In this document: piece after piece, positions 1 through 7,519 of the stretch
How positions within the stretch are numbered: position 1 is the stretch's first letter
Layout: each line of letters starts with the position of its first letter
Assembly (NCBI GenBank): GCA_902781515.1
Contig: CACZJU010000015.1
Location: 1 to 50,632 of the forward strand
Direction of reading: 5' to 3'
DNA length: 50,632 nucleotides
From: an uncultured Bacteroidales bacterium
Lineage (GTDB): Bacteria; Bacteroidota; Bacteroidia; Bacteroidales; Bacteroidaceae
Notes under the pieces: generated by a model
Told to the model about the DNA's origin: nothing
The model's database searches: none
What the model saw: only the letters and a program-made list of their open reading frames with translations
Translations under genes and position numbers: made by a program

Positions 1-93
1 GCACGCATCCGCTTCTTCACAGGTACACGCCCTGCCCAAATCACCATTGAGGCCAACGGCATCGCCTCCGACGGCACCCTCCTCCATAATTAA
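1..93 (+). CDS. C-terminal fragment of a probable glycoside hydrolase (GH2-like)
   Basis: An open frame enters at base 1 and stops at TAA 91-93, giving 30 residues ending in IASDGTLLHN. The stretch FFTGTRPAQITIEANG resembles the last beta-strands of the Ig-like or jelly-roll domain that closes many Bacteroidota GH2 beta-galactosidases and related exo-glycosidases. That is a resemblance from memory; the fragment is too short for a firm family call. It is transcribed towards the MntA-HepT pair on the other strand, with a hairpin-bearing repeat between the two stops. Confidence 0.4.
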   Translation, partial: ARIRFFTGTRPAQITIEANGIASDGTLLHN

Positions 94-108
94 ATCCTCA
101 ATTCAAAG

Positions 109-241
109 AACCGCACTTGTCACTTCGCTGGTGGCAGGTGCGGTTTGCTTTACTTGGCTACGAACTTGCGAAAACAGCAGAAGCGCCCAAGCGGACGCTT
201 CTGTCTATATATTTTATCTACTGTCTGTTTATTCAGCCCAA
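109..241. repeat. Dispersed hairpin-bearing repeat, copy 1 (inverted copy at 50412-50545)
   Basis: About 130 bp match the reverse complement of 50412-50545 with roughly 90% identity by eye. The copy contains two hairpins. One pairs AACCGCACTT (109-118) with AGGTGCGGTT. The other pairs CAGAAGCG with CGCTTCTG around a 10-nt loop. It lies between two convergent genes, 15 bp after the left stop and 20 bp before the HepT stop, so it may act as a two-way terminator as well as being a dispersed element. Conceptual translations of both copies share LRTCENSRSAQ, but no real gene is evident in either. Confidence 0.85.
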
Positions 242-260
242 TGTATTTTAAGAGGTTTAT

Positions 261-761
261 TTATAGCTTCTCTATCTCTTCTTCTGACAAGCCCGTATAT
301 CGAGCTATTTGCTTGGCTGATAGACCATCATCTTTCATGCGAGATGCAGTTTGTATGAGACTCTTATGTGTGGCTGTCTCTGAAATTACAGCCACGTTCT
401 TCTCCCACTCATTCCAATCAGTTTCAGTAAGGTAGCGTACAACTTGCTCGCGGAGTGGTGGCAAATCGTGTTGAACAACCTCCCAAACTGTCTGAAGTTT
501 TAGCTTATAGTAGTCATGGGCAAGGATATTGCGCATCCTCATTATTACATCCCATGGTGTGTCGGGATGTTCCGCACGGTAGGCTTTGGTAAGATGGTAA
601 ACGGCTTCACCAATGGCAAGAATGTTATAGACGACTGCATAGCACATCATATCGTCTGCTTGCAAATCTTCATAAGTTTTATTATGAGTATAACGAGCTA
701 TATTGTCAGCGGCTGTTGCTATGTGCTCCAGTCTTATGCGGTCTTTAAGCGGTTCTCTCAT
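261..761 (-). CDS. hepT: HepT-like HEPN toxin (RNase or AMPylation target) with a C-terminal helix-turn-helix-like tail
   Basis: 166 residues. The first ~110 are an all-helical HEPN domain of the DUF86/HepT type, with the Rx4HxY signature as RNILAHDY (R77, H82, Y84). In known HepT-MntA (type VII) systems this motif belongs to the toxin and its Tyr is AMPylated by the partner. The start overlaps the end of mntA by 17 nt, so the two are translationally coupled. HepT proteins are usually 110-145 residues. Here about 50 extra residues end in GLSAKQIARYTGLSEEEIEKL-like sequence (residues ~146-166, a short helix-turn-helix pattern). Similar tails occur at the ends of Rpn-type nucleases in Bacteroidota. 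The tail could bind DNA or mediate oligomer contacts; that is inference. Confidence 0.85.
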   Translation of the reverse strand: MREPLKDRIRLEHIATAADNIARYTHNKTYEDLQADDMMCYAVVYNILAIGEAVYHLTKAYRAEHPDTPWDVIMRMRNILAHDYYKLKLQTVWEVVQHDLPPLREQVVRYLTETDWNEWEKNVAVISETATHKSLIQTASRMKDDGLSAKQIARYTGLSEEEIEKL

Positions 762-1041
762 ATATCAAATATTTATCTCGGTTAGCACTTTCTTCTGCAA
801 AAGGCAGTAATTCTCCATCCTCTACTAGATCAACCCTACGATCCAGCAGTCGCTCCAAATCATTCCACATTCCAAAGAATTTGAGTCCTATGGGTTGTGA
901 ATGGTCAAGATTCACGAGGATATCCACGTCACTTAGTGGTGTTTCCTCACCACGTGAGAAAGAACCAAAGAGCCATGCTTTCAGGACTGGTTGGGTCTTG
1001 AAATAGTCTGCAATTTTACGGGTCATCGCTTGCGTACTCAT
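745..1041 (-). CDS. mntA: MntA-like minimal nucleotidyltransferase antitoxin
   Basis: 98 residues with the pol-beta superfamily minimal nucleotidyltransferase signature GSx10DxD: G26-S27 in WLFGSFSRG and D38/D40 in SDVDILV. A third acidic residue is probably Asp in RVDLVED (~residue 75). In characterised HepT-MntA pairs this protein transfers AMP to the HEPN toxin and neutralises it. It is the first gene of a two-gene unit, overlapping the downstream toxin by 17 nt, and has its own Bacteroidota promoter just upstream at 1068-1098. The start is the ATG at 1041; no other start fits. Confidence 0.88.
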   Translation of the reverse strand: MSTQAMTRKIADYFKTQPVLKAWLFGSFSRGEETPLSDVDILVNLDHSQPIGLKFFGMWNDLERLLDRRVDLVEDGELLPFAEESANRDKYLIYERTA

Positions 1042-1067
1042 ACATTTAAATATTAAGTATGACGCTG

Positions 1068-1098
1068 CAAATATAGCGAATATTTATATTAGGTCAAA
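1068..1098 (-). promoter_or_regulatory. Bacteroidota promoter for mntA-hepT
   Basis: On the minus strand TTTG (1098-1095), 19 nt and TATATTTG (1075-1068) match the TTTG/TAnnTTTG consensus exactly. A transcript would begin around 1061 and give a leader of about 20 nt before the mntA ATG. Confidence 0.7.
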
Positions 1099-1115
1099 AC
1101 AAAAGCCACAGAATG

Positions 1116-3347
1116 TTACATTTGGGTTTTGAACCAGGTGGTGATTTGACGGAAGAGGTGGTTGCGGGTGTTACCGCCGTAGATGCTGTGGTTGCGATTG
1201 GTGTAGGTGAGCTGACGGAAGTCTTTGTCGGCCTGCACCAGTGCTTCTGTGTATTCGGCGGTATTGCGGAAGTGCACATTGTCGTCGGCAAGTCCGTGAC
1301 AGATGAGAAGATTGCCTGAGAGCTGTGGAGCACGTGAGATGGCGCTGACATCGTAGCCCTCGGGATTCTCCTTTGGAGTGCGCATGAAGCGTTCTGTATA
1401 TACTGAATCGTAGTAGCGCCAGCAGGTGGGAGGAGCAACGGCAACTCCGGCAGCAAAGACGGGACGACCTTCGGACATGCTCATGAGGGTGCAGAAACCT
1501 CCGAACGACCAGCCCCAGATGCCGATTCTGTTCTTGTCGATGTAGGGGAGGGAGGCGAGATATATGGCTGTTTCCACTTGGTCTTCAGCTTCCATCTGCC
1601 CCAGTCGCAGGTAGGTTTGCTTCTCGAACTCTGCACCACGACCGCCAGTGCCGCGACCATCTACGCAGACGCTGATGAAGCCCTCTTGGGCAAGATACTG
1701 TTCATAGATGCAGCCTCCCATATTGCCTGTGTACCAACTGTCGAGTACCTGCTGACTGCCAGGACCGCTGTACTGGAACATGATGACGGGATAGCGCTTT
1801 GAGGGACTGAAGGAAGCTGGCTTTACCATGTAGCCGTTGAGCTCGGTTCCATTAGATGTGCGGAATGTAAAGAACTCCTTCGTGCCCAGTTCCTTTTGCG
1901 ACAGTTTGTTTACGAGTTCTTTGTTGTCGATAAGTGTCTTCAGGGAACGTCCGCGCTCGTCGCAGAGCGATGTTACGGGAGGTGTCTGCAGGTTGCTGAA
2001 TACATTCATGAAATACTTGAACGACTTGCTGAACACAGCCGCGTTTGTTCCCTTTTCTGTTGAAAGCTTTGTATCCTTGCCCTTTGCATCGGTCTTAAAA
2101 ATTCCACGACAAAGAGGGCTCTCCTGAGTGGAAGCGTAGTAGAAGCTTGAGGTCTTGGCATCGTAGCCGTAGAAATCGGTAACCACGAACTCGCCCTTTG
2201 TTACCTGACGCTTCAGGGTTCCGTTAAGGTCGTATTGGTAGATATGGTTCCATCCGTCGCGCTCGCTGCACATTGCGAAGCCTCCGTCGAAGAAGAGCAT
2301 CTGGTTGCAGGCATTCTCGCCGATGTAGTTCTTTACTTCGTCGCGAACAGCCAGACGGGCTTCTGTGCTGCGTGGGTTAGCCATATAGATGTCCATGCGG
2401 TCCTGATGGCGATTGAGTGTTACTACGGCAATCTTCGTTGGGTCGCTGGTCATGAATATGCGAGGTATGTATCCCTCTTGTTCGAGGGGAACCTGCATGG
2501 TGCGTGTCTGATGACTCTTGATGTCGAAAGAAAGAACACTCACCTTGCTGTTCTTCTCGCCTGCCATAGGATATTTGTATTCAAACTCGCCAGGGTAGGT
2601 GAGATACTGATCGCGCGAGGGGTTGAGACCTTTGTACCACGGGAATGAGAACTGAGGCACTTCCGTCTCGTCGTAACGAATCCAGCACAGCATGGTGTTG
2701 TCGGCATTGAAGACAAGACTGCGGTCGGTCACAAACTCCTCTTCATACACCCAGTCGGGCTTACCGTTTATGACTTTGTTGTATTCGCCGTCTTTCGTAA
2801 CTTGACTTTCGCTGTTGGAGAAGAGCAGTTTTACAAGGAAGATATTGTTGTCGCGAACAAAGGCTACCATGTATCCGTCGGGGCTCCATACGGGACACTC
2901 CTGCGGACCTCCATCGGAAAGTGGGACGAGAGTGCGGTTTACCATATTATATATATAATAAACGGCAGTCTTGGAACGACGATATATTCCCTTTGTCTGA
3001 GTCTGAATGAGAATATTCTTCTCATCGGGACTCATGATGTAGCCGTCTATGCGGTCGAGCTTTACTTTGCCGCGAGTCTGAGCCACATCGAACAGCACTC
3101 CTGTCTCCATTCCATTACGGAACGAGTATGCCACAATCTGTTTCGAATCAGCACTCAACTGCGAATAGCGCTCGCCGTCGTTGAGCGGATGCACTCCGTA
3201 GATGCGCTTGGCAGAATAGGTACTAGAACAAATGTCCTTCAGGTTCAGTTTCTCATTGGCAAAAGATTGAGAAATGAAAAAATGAAAGAATGAAAAAATG
3301 AAAAAATGAAAGAATGAAAGAATGAAAAATGGGATTATGCGTTTCAT
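1116..3347 (-). CDS. Secreted dipeptidyl peptidase IV-like S9 prolyl oligopeptidase
   Basis: 743 residues. An N-terminal signal peptide ends near SQSFA (~30). A DPP IV-type beta-propeller follows (about 40-480, with WSPDGYMVAFVRDNNIFL and YEEEF). The last ~250 residues are an alpha/beta-hydrolase domain. The nucleophile Ser is in GWSFGGF (~617), the Asp in GLADDNVHF (~688) and the His in RNHSIYGG (~720), so the triad is complete. YEEEF resembles the substrate-anchoring double-Glu motif of DPP IV. The enzyme should remove X-Pro or X-Ala dipeptides in the periplasm or at the surface. The start lies 10 nt after the PL11 stop, so the two may be co-transcribed. The signal-peptide core is encoded by seven 8-bp units (3273-3328). 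Confidence 0.93.
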   Translation of the reverse strand: MKRIIPFFILSFFHFFIFSFFHFFISQSFANEKLNLKDICSSTYSAKRIYGVHPLNDGERYSQLSADSKQIVAYSFRNGMETGVLFDVAQTRGKVKLDRIDGYIMSPDEKNILIQTQTKGIYRRSKTAVYYIYNMVNRTLVPLSDGGPQECPVWSPDGYMVAFVRDNNIFLVKLLFSNSESQVTKDGEYNKVINGKPDWVYEEEFVTDRSLVFNADNTMLCWIRYDETEVPQFSFPWYKGLNPSRDQYLTYPGEFEYKYPMAGEKNSKVSVLSFDIKSHQTRTMQVPLEQEGYIPRIFMTSDPTKIAVVTLNRHQDRMDIYMANPRSTEARLAVRDEVKNYIGENACNQMLFFDGGFAMCSERDGWNHIYQYDLNGTLKRQVTKGEFVVTDFYGYDAKTSSFYYASTQESPLCRGIFKTDAKGKDTKLSTEKGTNAAVFSKSFKYFMNVFSNLQTPPVTSLCDERGRSLKTLIDNKELVNKLSQKELGTKEFFTFRTSNGTELNGYMVKPASFSPSKRYPVIMFQYSGPGSQQVLDSWYTGNMGGCIYEQYLAQEGFISVCVDGRGTGGRGAEFEKQTYLRLGQMEAEDQVETAIYLASLPYIDKNRIGIWGWSFGGFCTLMSMSEGRPVFAAGVAVAPPTCWRYYDSVYTERFMRTPKENPEGYDVSAISRAPQLSGNLLICHGLADDNVHFRNTAEYTEALVQADKDFRQLTYTNRNHSIYGGNTRNHLFRQITTWFKTQM
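3273..3328. repeat. Octamer tandem repeat (AATGAAAR x7) inside the DPP IV signal peptide
   Basis: Seven contiguous units of AATGAAAA or AATGAAAG read on the plus strand. On the coding strand they produce an 8-residue periodic hydrophobic stretch rich in Phe, Ile and His (SFFHFFIF then SFFHFFIS). Because 8 is not a multiple of 3, gain or loss of one unit would shift the reading frame between the start codon and the mature protein. Confidence 0.9.
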
Positions 3348-3357
3348 GACTTTGTGT

Positions 3358-6300
3358 TTACTTTACGACTTTCTTACCCTTGCTGACATAGACTCCCTTG
3401 TGGAGATTCTTTGCAGCTTTCTTACCGTCGAGCGAGTAGAGTGGGGCGCTGTCAGCTTTCACATCGTTGGCAACGCTGCTGATGCCAGTTGCTGTTGAGC
3501 CAATGAGGAATTTCTCATGAGTGCGTTGTGTAGCGGCTGTAATCTTCAGATAAGCTTCGCCGGCAGGAACTGTGGCTTTCTCTACACGGAAGAATCCGAG
3601 ACCTACGCCTTCGCGATATTCCCACTTGTAGAACGATGTCGATGTTGTGGTCTCGATTTCTGCAGGCAGAATACCATCGCCGGTCATCTTATTGCCGCTC
3701 ACTGTCGCGTCAACACTTGCAGGCTTCAAAGTTACCTCTGTGCCAGGAGCACCGTAAACGAGGAATCCAGCACGAGCAGGAATCGTAGTGGTGATTTTTG
3801 TCATCTTCAGAGTATCGACATTGAGGTCGAAGTTGTTGACGTAGTAAATCGTTGCATTACTGGGAACCTGCAGAGCATATTCGGTGTAAACAGGAGCCCA
3901 ACCTGTTTCGGGAATGGTCACATGAATCTTATGTGTGTGTGCAGGGTCGTAGGAAAGATGAGGTGGCTGGTTGTAGCAGCAGTTCTGGTTGATGACCTGT
4001 GCACGATAGTTGAGGTCGTCCATAAGATGCGGAATGCGATAGTTGCTCGTATAGTTTGTAGCACAGATGTTGAGATAGAAAGCGCCATCTGTGTTACTCC
4101 ATGTAATGAGTTCCTCACGCCAGTCGCCCAGCATGTCTGCCAGCAGACAAGGATTGTATTTAGTGGCATTGTTCAGCTCGCCCCACAGGTAGTTTCCACC
4201 ATTGAACTGAAAACGATCGAAGGACTTGTAAGATGCGTTCCAATGAGCAATAATGCTCTTGTCGAAGAACTCGTCGTAGGGGTCACCGTCCCAATACATG
4301 CGGCAGTTGATGCTTGCACCGCTTGAACCTAATGCCCACGTGGAAGCTATCTCATTGCCAGTCTTGCAATCGAACATTGCACCAGAGGCGCTATAGATGA
4401 ATTGTGCATTGTCAAACGAAGAGTCGAAGTGAGCAGCAAGTCCGCGACCGGTATCGCTGTCGGCTGTTTTGTGAAGAATTAATTCGCCAGTCTTTGCATC
4501 GCGCAAGTCGTATCCGTATGGCTTTTTCTCGTGTACCATGAACACCTCCATTCCGTCGCGTTCAGTAATGAAGTCGCCCAAGTGCAGGGCATCACCATGT
4601 CCAAGACCAGTGCGATAGAGCAAAGAACCATCGTGGTCGAGAGCGGCAGAACCGTAGATGATTTCCTGCTTACCATCATCGTCGCAGTCGCCTACAGAAA
4701 TCCAGTGAGCACCTTCGCCCCATAGTCCTTTGCCTGATGTGGTGTTACGACTTACCCAACGCTCTTTCAAAGTTACACCATCCCAGTCGTAGGCAGCCAC
4801 AAAGGCTCCGCTGTAGTAGCCGCGTGCAAAGATGGGACTTGGATTCTTGTCGGAACCGTCCAACCAGGCAATAGCAGCCAGATAGCGTTCAGAGCGGTTC
4901 TGATCGTTATCGCCCCAGTAGCTGGCACCTGCGGCATAGTTGGTGTGATAAGGAATGGTGGAGAGCTCAGCACCTGTGAAGCCGTCGAATACTGTTATAT
5001 ATTCAGGACCTTCCACCTGTTTGCCGCGACTGTTCAACCAGTTAGCATGTGGGTCGTCGTTCCCCATGATGACGTAATTTCCCTCACCGTCGATGGTGCC
5101 AGGTCCGGTCTTTACCATGAACTCGCCATAGCCGTCGCCGTCGAGGTCCCATGCAATGAACTGAATGGTGTGTGCGCTTGCAAAGAAGTTAGGTCCCATA
5201 TCGATTCGCCAGAGGCGTGTGCCGTCCAGTTTGATGCAGTCGAAGAAGATGTTGGATGTGGTTCCGCTGCTTGCTGCGTCCTTGGTGTGATTCTGGGCAC
5301 ACCATTTCAGTATAATTTCGTATTCGCCGTCGCCGTCCATATCGCAGATGGCAGCATCGTTGGGCAGATACTGGTCGCCGTTGCGAGTGTCAACAGGTGC
5401 ATCTCCCAAGGGAATAGTCAGCGCCTGATTACTCCATGTTTTCTTACTAATTTCTGTCTCTATGAGATTATCGTTGAGGTCATAAACTTCAAGACGATAA
5501 TATGATGAGGATGTGCCACTTGCATCGTTGAAGTTCGTGCGATTGTAGATATAGTTGCCACTATTTACTTTACTGTTCTGCGTAGTAGCATTTGTTCCTC
5601 TGAAGAGCTTGAACTTTACCTGATTGTTGTCGCTTTCACGATAGCGCCAGCTCACAAGATTTCCATTACCTCCGCTCGTTGCCAGATTGACGGATATCAG
5701 ACCTCTGTTCAAGGGCTTTGCAGCAGGTTTGTCTGTGCGGTATGTAACTTTGAATCCGACTTTGAAGTAGAACACCACATCGCCATTGCCGTCCTTTATG
5801 TTCACGGTCAGCGTCTTGTCGTTGTAGCTTGTTTCTGCTGTGTATCCGTCCTGCGTTTCTACTTGGAAGTCAGTCGGGTCGCCATACTGAAGTTCGTCAA
5901 CATTTGCCTGTTCTCCGTTCTTTAGTTGCTTTACGATATTAGTTATAGACTTTGCCTCACCGTCTTTTGGTGTGTACGAAATCGACTTTACATAATGGTC
6001 GGCAGTGAAGATGGGCTCGTCCAGTACGCCTTCTATTACCACATTGCGGAAAGCAATGGCTTTAGGAGTTGAGGTGTCTGTTCCGTTTACATTATATATA
6101 TAAAGGAAGAGCAGGAAGTTCTCTCCGTTTACCAGATAGTTGCTGACATTGTATTCGTGGTGTGAATATCCATCGGGATTACCATCTTTTGTCTGATTGC
6201 GAAGAGGCACCTGCACCGTTGCCAGAGCTGCTTCGCTGGTTGATGAGGTTTTGATATAGACATCGAAGTTGCCGTAGTTGGTTCCACACTTTGCTGCATC

Positions 6301-6663
6301 GAACGAAATCTTTGTGGGCTTGAAAGTATGGTTGGCAGCAGGCTTTACACCAAAGGCAATATTGTGTCCGCCAGTCTTTCCTTCCATTTTCGTTTTTACG
6401 AATAGTTGAGTAAATGCAGGAGTATAAGTAGGTGCAGTATATCCTGTGGTAGCATTACCGGATGTCATTGTACCCAAGGAGTCAATGCCACTTCCTGCCA
6501 GATACGAAGGGGTGAGCAGACCTTGCTGGTCGCCTGTAATCTCCGTTACTGATAGATTATCCTTGTCGCTGAATTCCCATTTCACACTCACTTTCTGTGC
6601 CCATGTCTGTGTGGTGCAAACTAAGCATAACAATAACGCCAAACGGCAAAGTCTTGATATCAT
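3358..6663 (-). CDS. Secreted rhamnogalacturonan I lyase, PL11 family
   Basis: 1101 residues from the ATG at 6663, chosen because it opens a good signal peptide (MISRLCRLALLLCLVCTTQ, cleavage near WAQ); an ATG 54 nt upstream would put a polar stretch before it. Residues ~20-230 form a beta-rich, likely carbohydrate-binding domain, followed by a second ~100-residue beta domain. The PL11 catalytic region starts near LNRGLISVNL and GNLVSWRYRES and holds many calcium-type Asp-rich turns (DMDGDGEYE, DLDGDGYGE, DCDDDGKQE) of the eight-bladed propeller. PL11 enzymes cut the Rha-GalA backbone of pectin by beta-elimination. The C-terminus, with LYSLDGKK and KGVYVSKGKKVVK, is the short terminal motif seen on many Prevotella secreted proteins, perhaps a sorting signal. 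GH105 (7520) would act on its products. Confidence 0.92.
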   Translation of the reverse strand: MISRLCRLALLLCLVCTTQTWAQKVSVKWEFSDKDNLSVTEITGDQQGLLTPSYLAGSGIDSLGTMTSGNATTGYTAPTYTPAFTQLFVKTKMEGKTGGHNIAFGVKPAANHTFKPTKISFDAAKCGTNYGNFDVYIKTSSTSEAALATVQVPLRNQTKDGNPDGYSHHEYNVSNYLVNGENFLLFLYIYNVNGTDTSTPKAIAFRNVVIEGVLDEPIFTADHYVKSISYTPKDGEAKSITNIVKQLKNGEQANVDELQYGDPTDFQVETQDGYTAETSYNDKTLTVNIKDGNGDVVFYFKVGFKVTYRTDKPAAKPLNRGLISVNLATSGGNGNLVSWRYRESDNNQVKFKLFRGTNATTQNSKVNSGNYIYNRTNFNDASGTSSSYYRLEVYDLNDNLIETEISKKTWSNQALTIPLGDAPVDTRNGDQYLPNDAAICDMDGDGEYEIILKWCAQNHTKDAASSGTTSNIFFDCIKLDGTRLWRIDMGPNFFASAHTIQFIAWDLDGDGYGEFMVKTGPGTIDGEGNYVIMGNDDPHANWLNSRGKQVEGPEYITVFDGFTGAELSTIPYHTNYAAGASYWGDNDQNRSERYLAAIAWLDGSDKNPSPIFARGYYSGAFVAAYDWDGVTLKERWVSRNTTSGKGLWGEGAHWISVGDCDDDGKQEIIYGSAALDHDGSLLYRTGLGHGDALHLGDFITERDGMEVFMVHEKKPYGYDLRDAKTGELILHKTADSDTGRGLAAHFDSSFDNAQFIYSASGAMFDCKTGNEIASTWALGSSGASINCRMYWDGDPYDEFFDKSIIAHWNASYKSFDRFQFNGGNYLWGELNNATKYNPCLLADMLGDWREELITWSNTDGAFYLNICATNYTSNYRIPHLMDDLNYRAQVINQNCCYNQPPHLSYDPAHTHKIHVTIPETGWAPVYTEYALQVPSNATIYYVNNFDLNVDTLKMTKITTTIPARAGFLVYGAPGTEVTLKPASVDATVSGNKMTGDGILPAEIETTTSTSFYKWEYREGVGLGFFRVEKATVPAGEAYLKITAATQRTHEKFLIGSTATGISSVANDVKADSAPLYSLDGKKAAKNLHKGVYVSKGKKVVK

Positions 6664-6682
6664 GTGTATTTCTGTTTTACTG

Positions 6683-6699
6683 AAAAGGCAGGAGCCTTT
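6683..6699 (-). terminator. Short hairpin before the PL11 gene
   Basis: On the minus strand AAAGGC-TCCT-GCCTTTT is a perfect 6-bp stem with a small T-run. It lies between the stop of the coiled-coil gene (6745) and the PL11 start (6663). A second pairing GGCAGG/CCTGCC overlaps it. It could end part of the upstream transcript or be an attenuator in the PL11 leader. Confidence 0.45.
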
Positions 6700-6744
6700 C
6701 TGACCCCTGCCATTCAAGTCATTAATTATTCTGTTTGCTGATGT

Positions 6745-7401
6745 TTAGTTTCCGCTTGTGCCATCTTCACGTACAACGATGACTTTCTGCATGTTTGTGA
6801 CAGCTGATGCTTTCTTGCCCTCAACGGCCTTGATGGTGTTGTCATTCATCTCGCTCTTGCCGTCAATTTCGTTAACTACGCTCTTGGCCTTCTCTAAATC
6901 GTTCTTGGCCTTAGTTACTGCATCCTGTGCCTTTGATACATTCTGTTTTGCAGCCTCCACCTTTTGCTGGGCCTTCATAACAGCTTGCTCGGCCTTGGTG
7001 ACCTTCTGCTCGGCTTTCGTCACGTTCTGTTCAGCCTTCATCACTTTCTGCTCGGCTTTGGCAACAGCGGCGTTGGCTTTGTCCTTCTGAGCCTGCAGCT
7101 TATTCACCTGTGCCTTAGCCTTCACCAATTCCTTGTCGGCCTGCTTTTCTGTCTTGGCAGCGTCTTTTGCTGTCTTCAGGTTCTTCTGTGCAGTCTTCAA
7201 GTCAGCAGTCTTCTGCTTGATTTGATTTTTCAGCTCTTTGTTGCTCTTGTCAACGCTGAGCTTTGTTTTCATTGAAGTTATGTCTGCTTTCAGATTCACA
7301 ACTTCCTTATTGAACTGGTCAACATAGTCTTGACTTGTAACCTGAGCTTTCATGCCAGTACCCATCATAATCAGGGTTGCTGCGATAATCATTTTCTTCA
7401 T
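6745..7401 (-). CDS. Secreted Lys/Ala-rich coiled-coil protein
   Basis: 218 residues. The signal peptide MKKMIIAATLIMMGTGMKAQ is followed by an almost uninterrupted coiled coil. Residues ~100-175 are near-perfect heptads of the form AEQKVxK (AEQKVMK, AEQNVTK, AEQKVTK, AEQAVMK, AQQKVEA), matching 21-bp DNA periodicity. The C-terminus is short and globular (MQKVIVVREDGTSGN). I do not recognise a named family; alanine-lysine coiled coils of this kind are common in envelope proteins. It has a clear divergent promoter of its own at 7442-7474. High Lys content and repeat purity suggest a periplasmic spacer or structural role, which is inference. Confidence 0.8.
   Translation of the reverse strand: MKKMIIAATLIMMGTGMKAQVTSQDYVDQFNKEVVNLKADITSMKTKLSVDKSNKELKNQIKQKTADLKTAQKNLKTAKDAAKTEKQADKELVKAKAQVNKLQAQKDKANAAVAKAEQKVMKAEQNVTKAEQKVTKAEQAVMKAQQKVEAAKQNVSKAQDAVTKAKNDLEKAKSVVNEIDGKSEMNDNTIKAVEGKKASAVTNMQKVIVVREDGTSGN
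6940..7075. repeat. 21-bp degenerate tandem repeat encoding the AEQKVxK heptads
   Basis: Consecutive 21-bp units such as CTTCTGCTCGGCTTT are repeated on the plus strand with a few substitutions per unit. They encode the heptads of the coiled-coil protein, so copy-number change would keep the frame. Confidence 0.7.
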
Positions 7402-7441
7402 AATCGTCAGTTTTATACTTTAATTAATAACTAATACATGG

Positions 7442-7474
7442 CAAATTTACAAAAAACTTTTTGAATTACGCAAA
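7442..7474 (-). promoter_or_regulatory. Promoter of the coiled-coil gene
   Basis: Minus-strand TTTG (7474-7471), 21 nt and TAAATTTG (7449-7442). The ATG is about 40 nt downstream. It interleaves with the divergent GH105 promoter. Confidence 0.7.
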
Positions 7475-7490
7475 TGTTTCGTTATCTTTG
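7460..7490 (+). promoter_or_regulatory. Promoter of the GH105-BASS operon
   Basis: TTTG (7460-7463), 19 nt and TATCTTTG (7483-7490) match the Bacteroidota consensus exactly; the ATG lies 29 nt after the -7 element. The -33 elements of this and the opposite promoter occupy the same 15 bp. Confidence 0.75.
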
Positions 7491-7519
7491 CGGAAAATAT
7501 AAACATTTTAAACATTTCC

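Noticed and set aside
47-358. 103-residue open frame across the left dispersed repeat
   Set aside because: Its similarity to a frame at the right end comes only from the shared DNA repeat; it overlaps two real gene ends and has no promoter.
3517-4326. 269-residue open frame opposite the PL11 lyase gene
   Set aside because: Low-complexity Cys/Val-rich translation with no family features; the other strand is clearly PL11.
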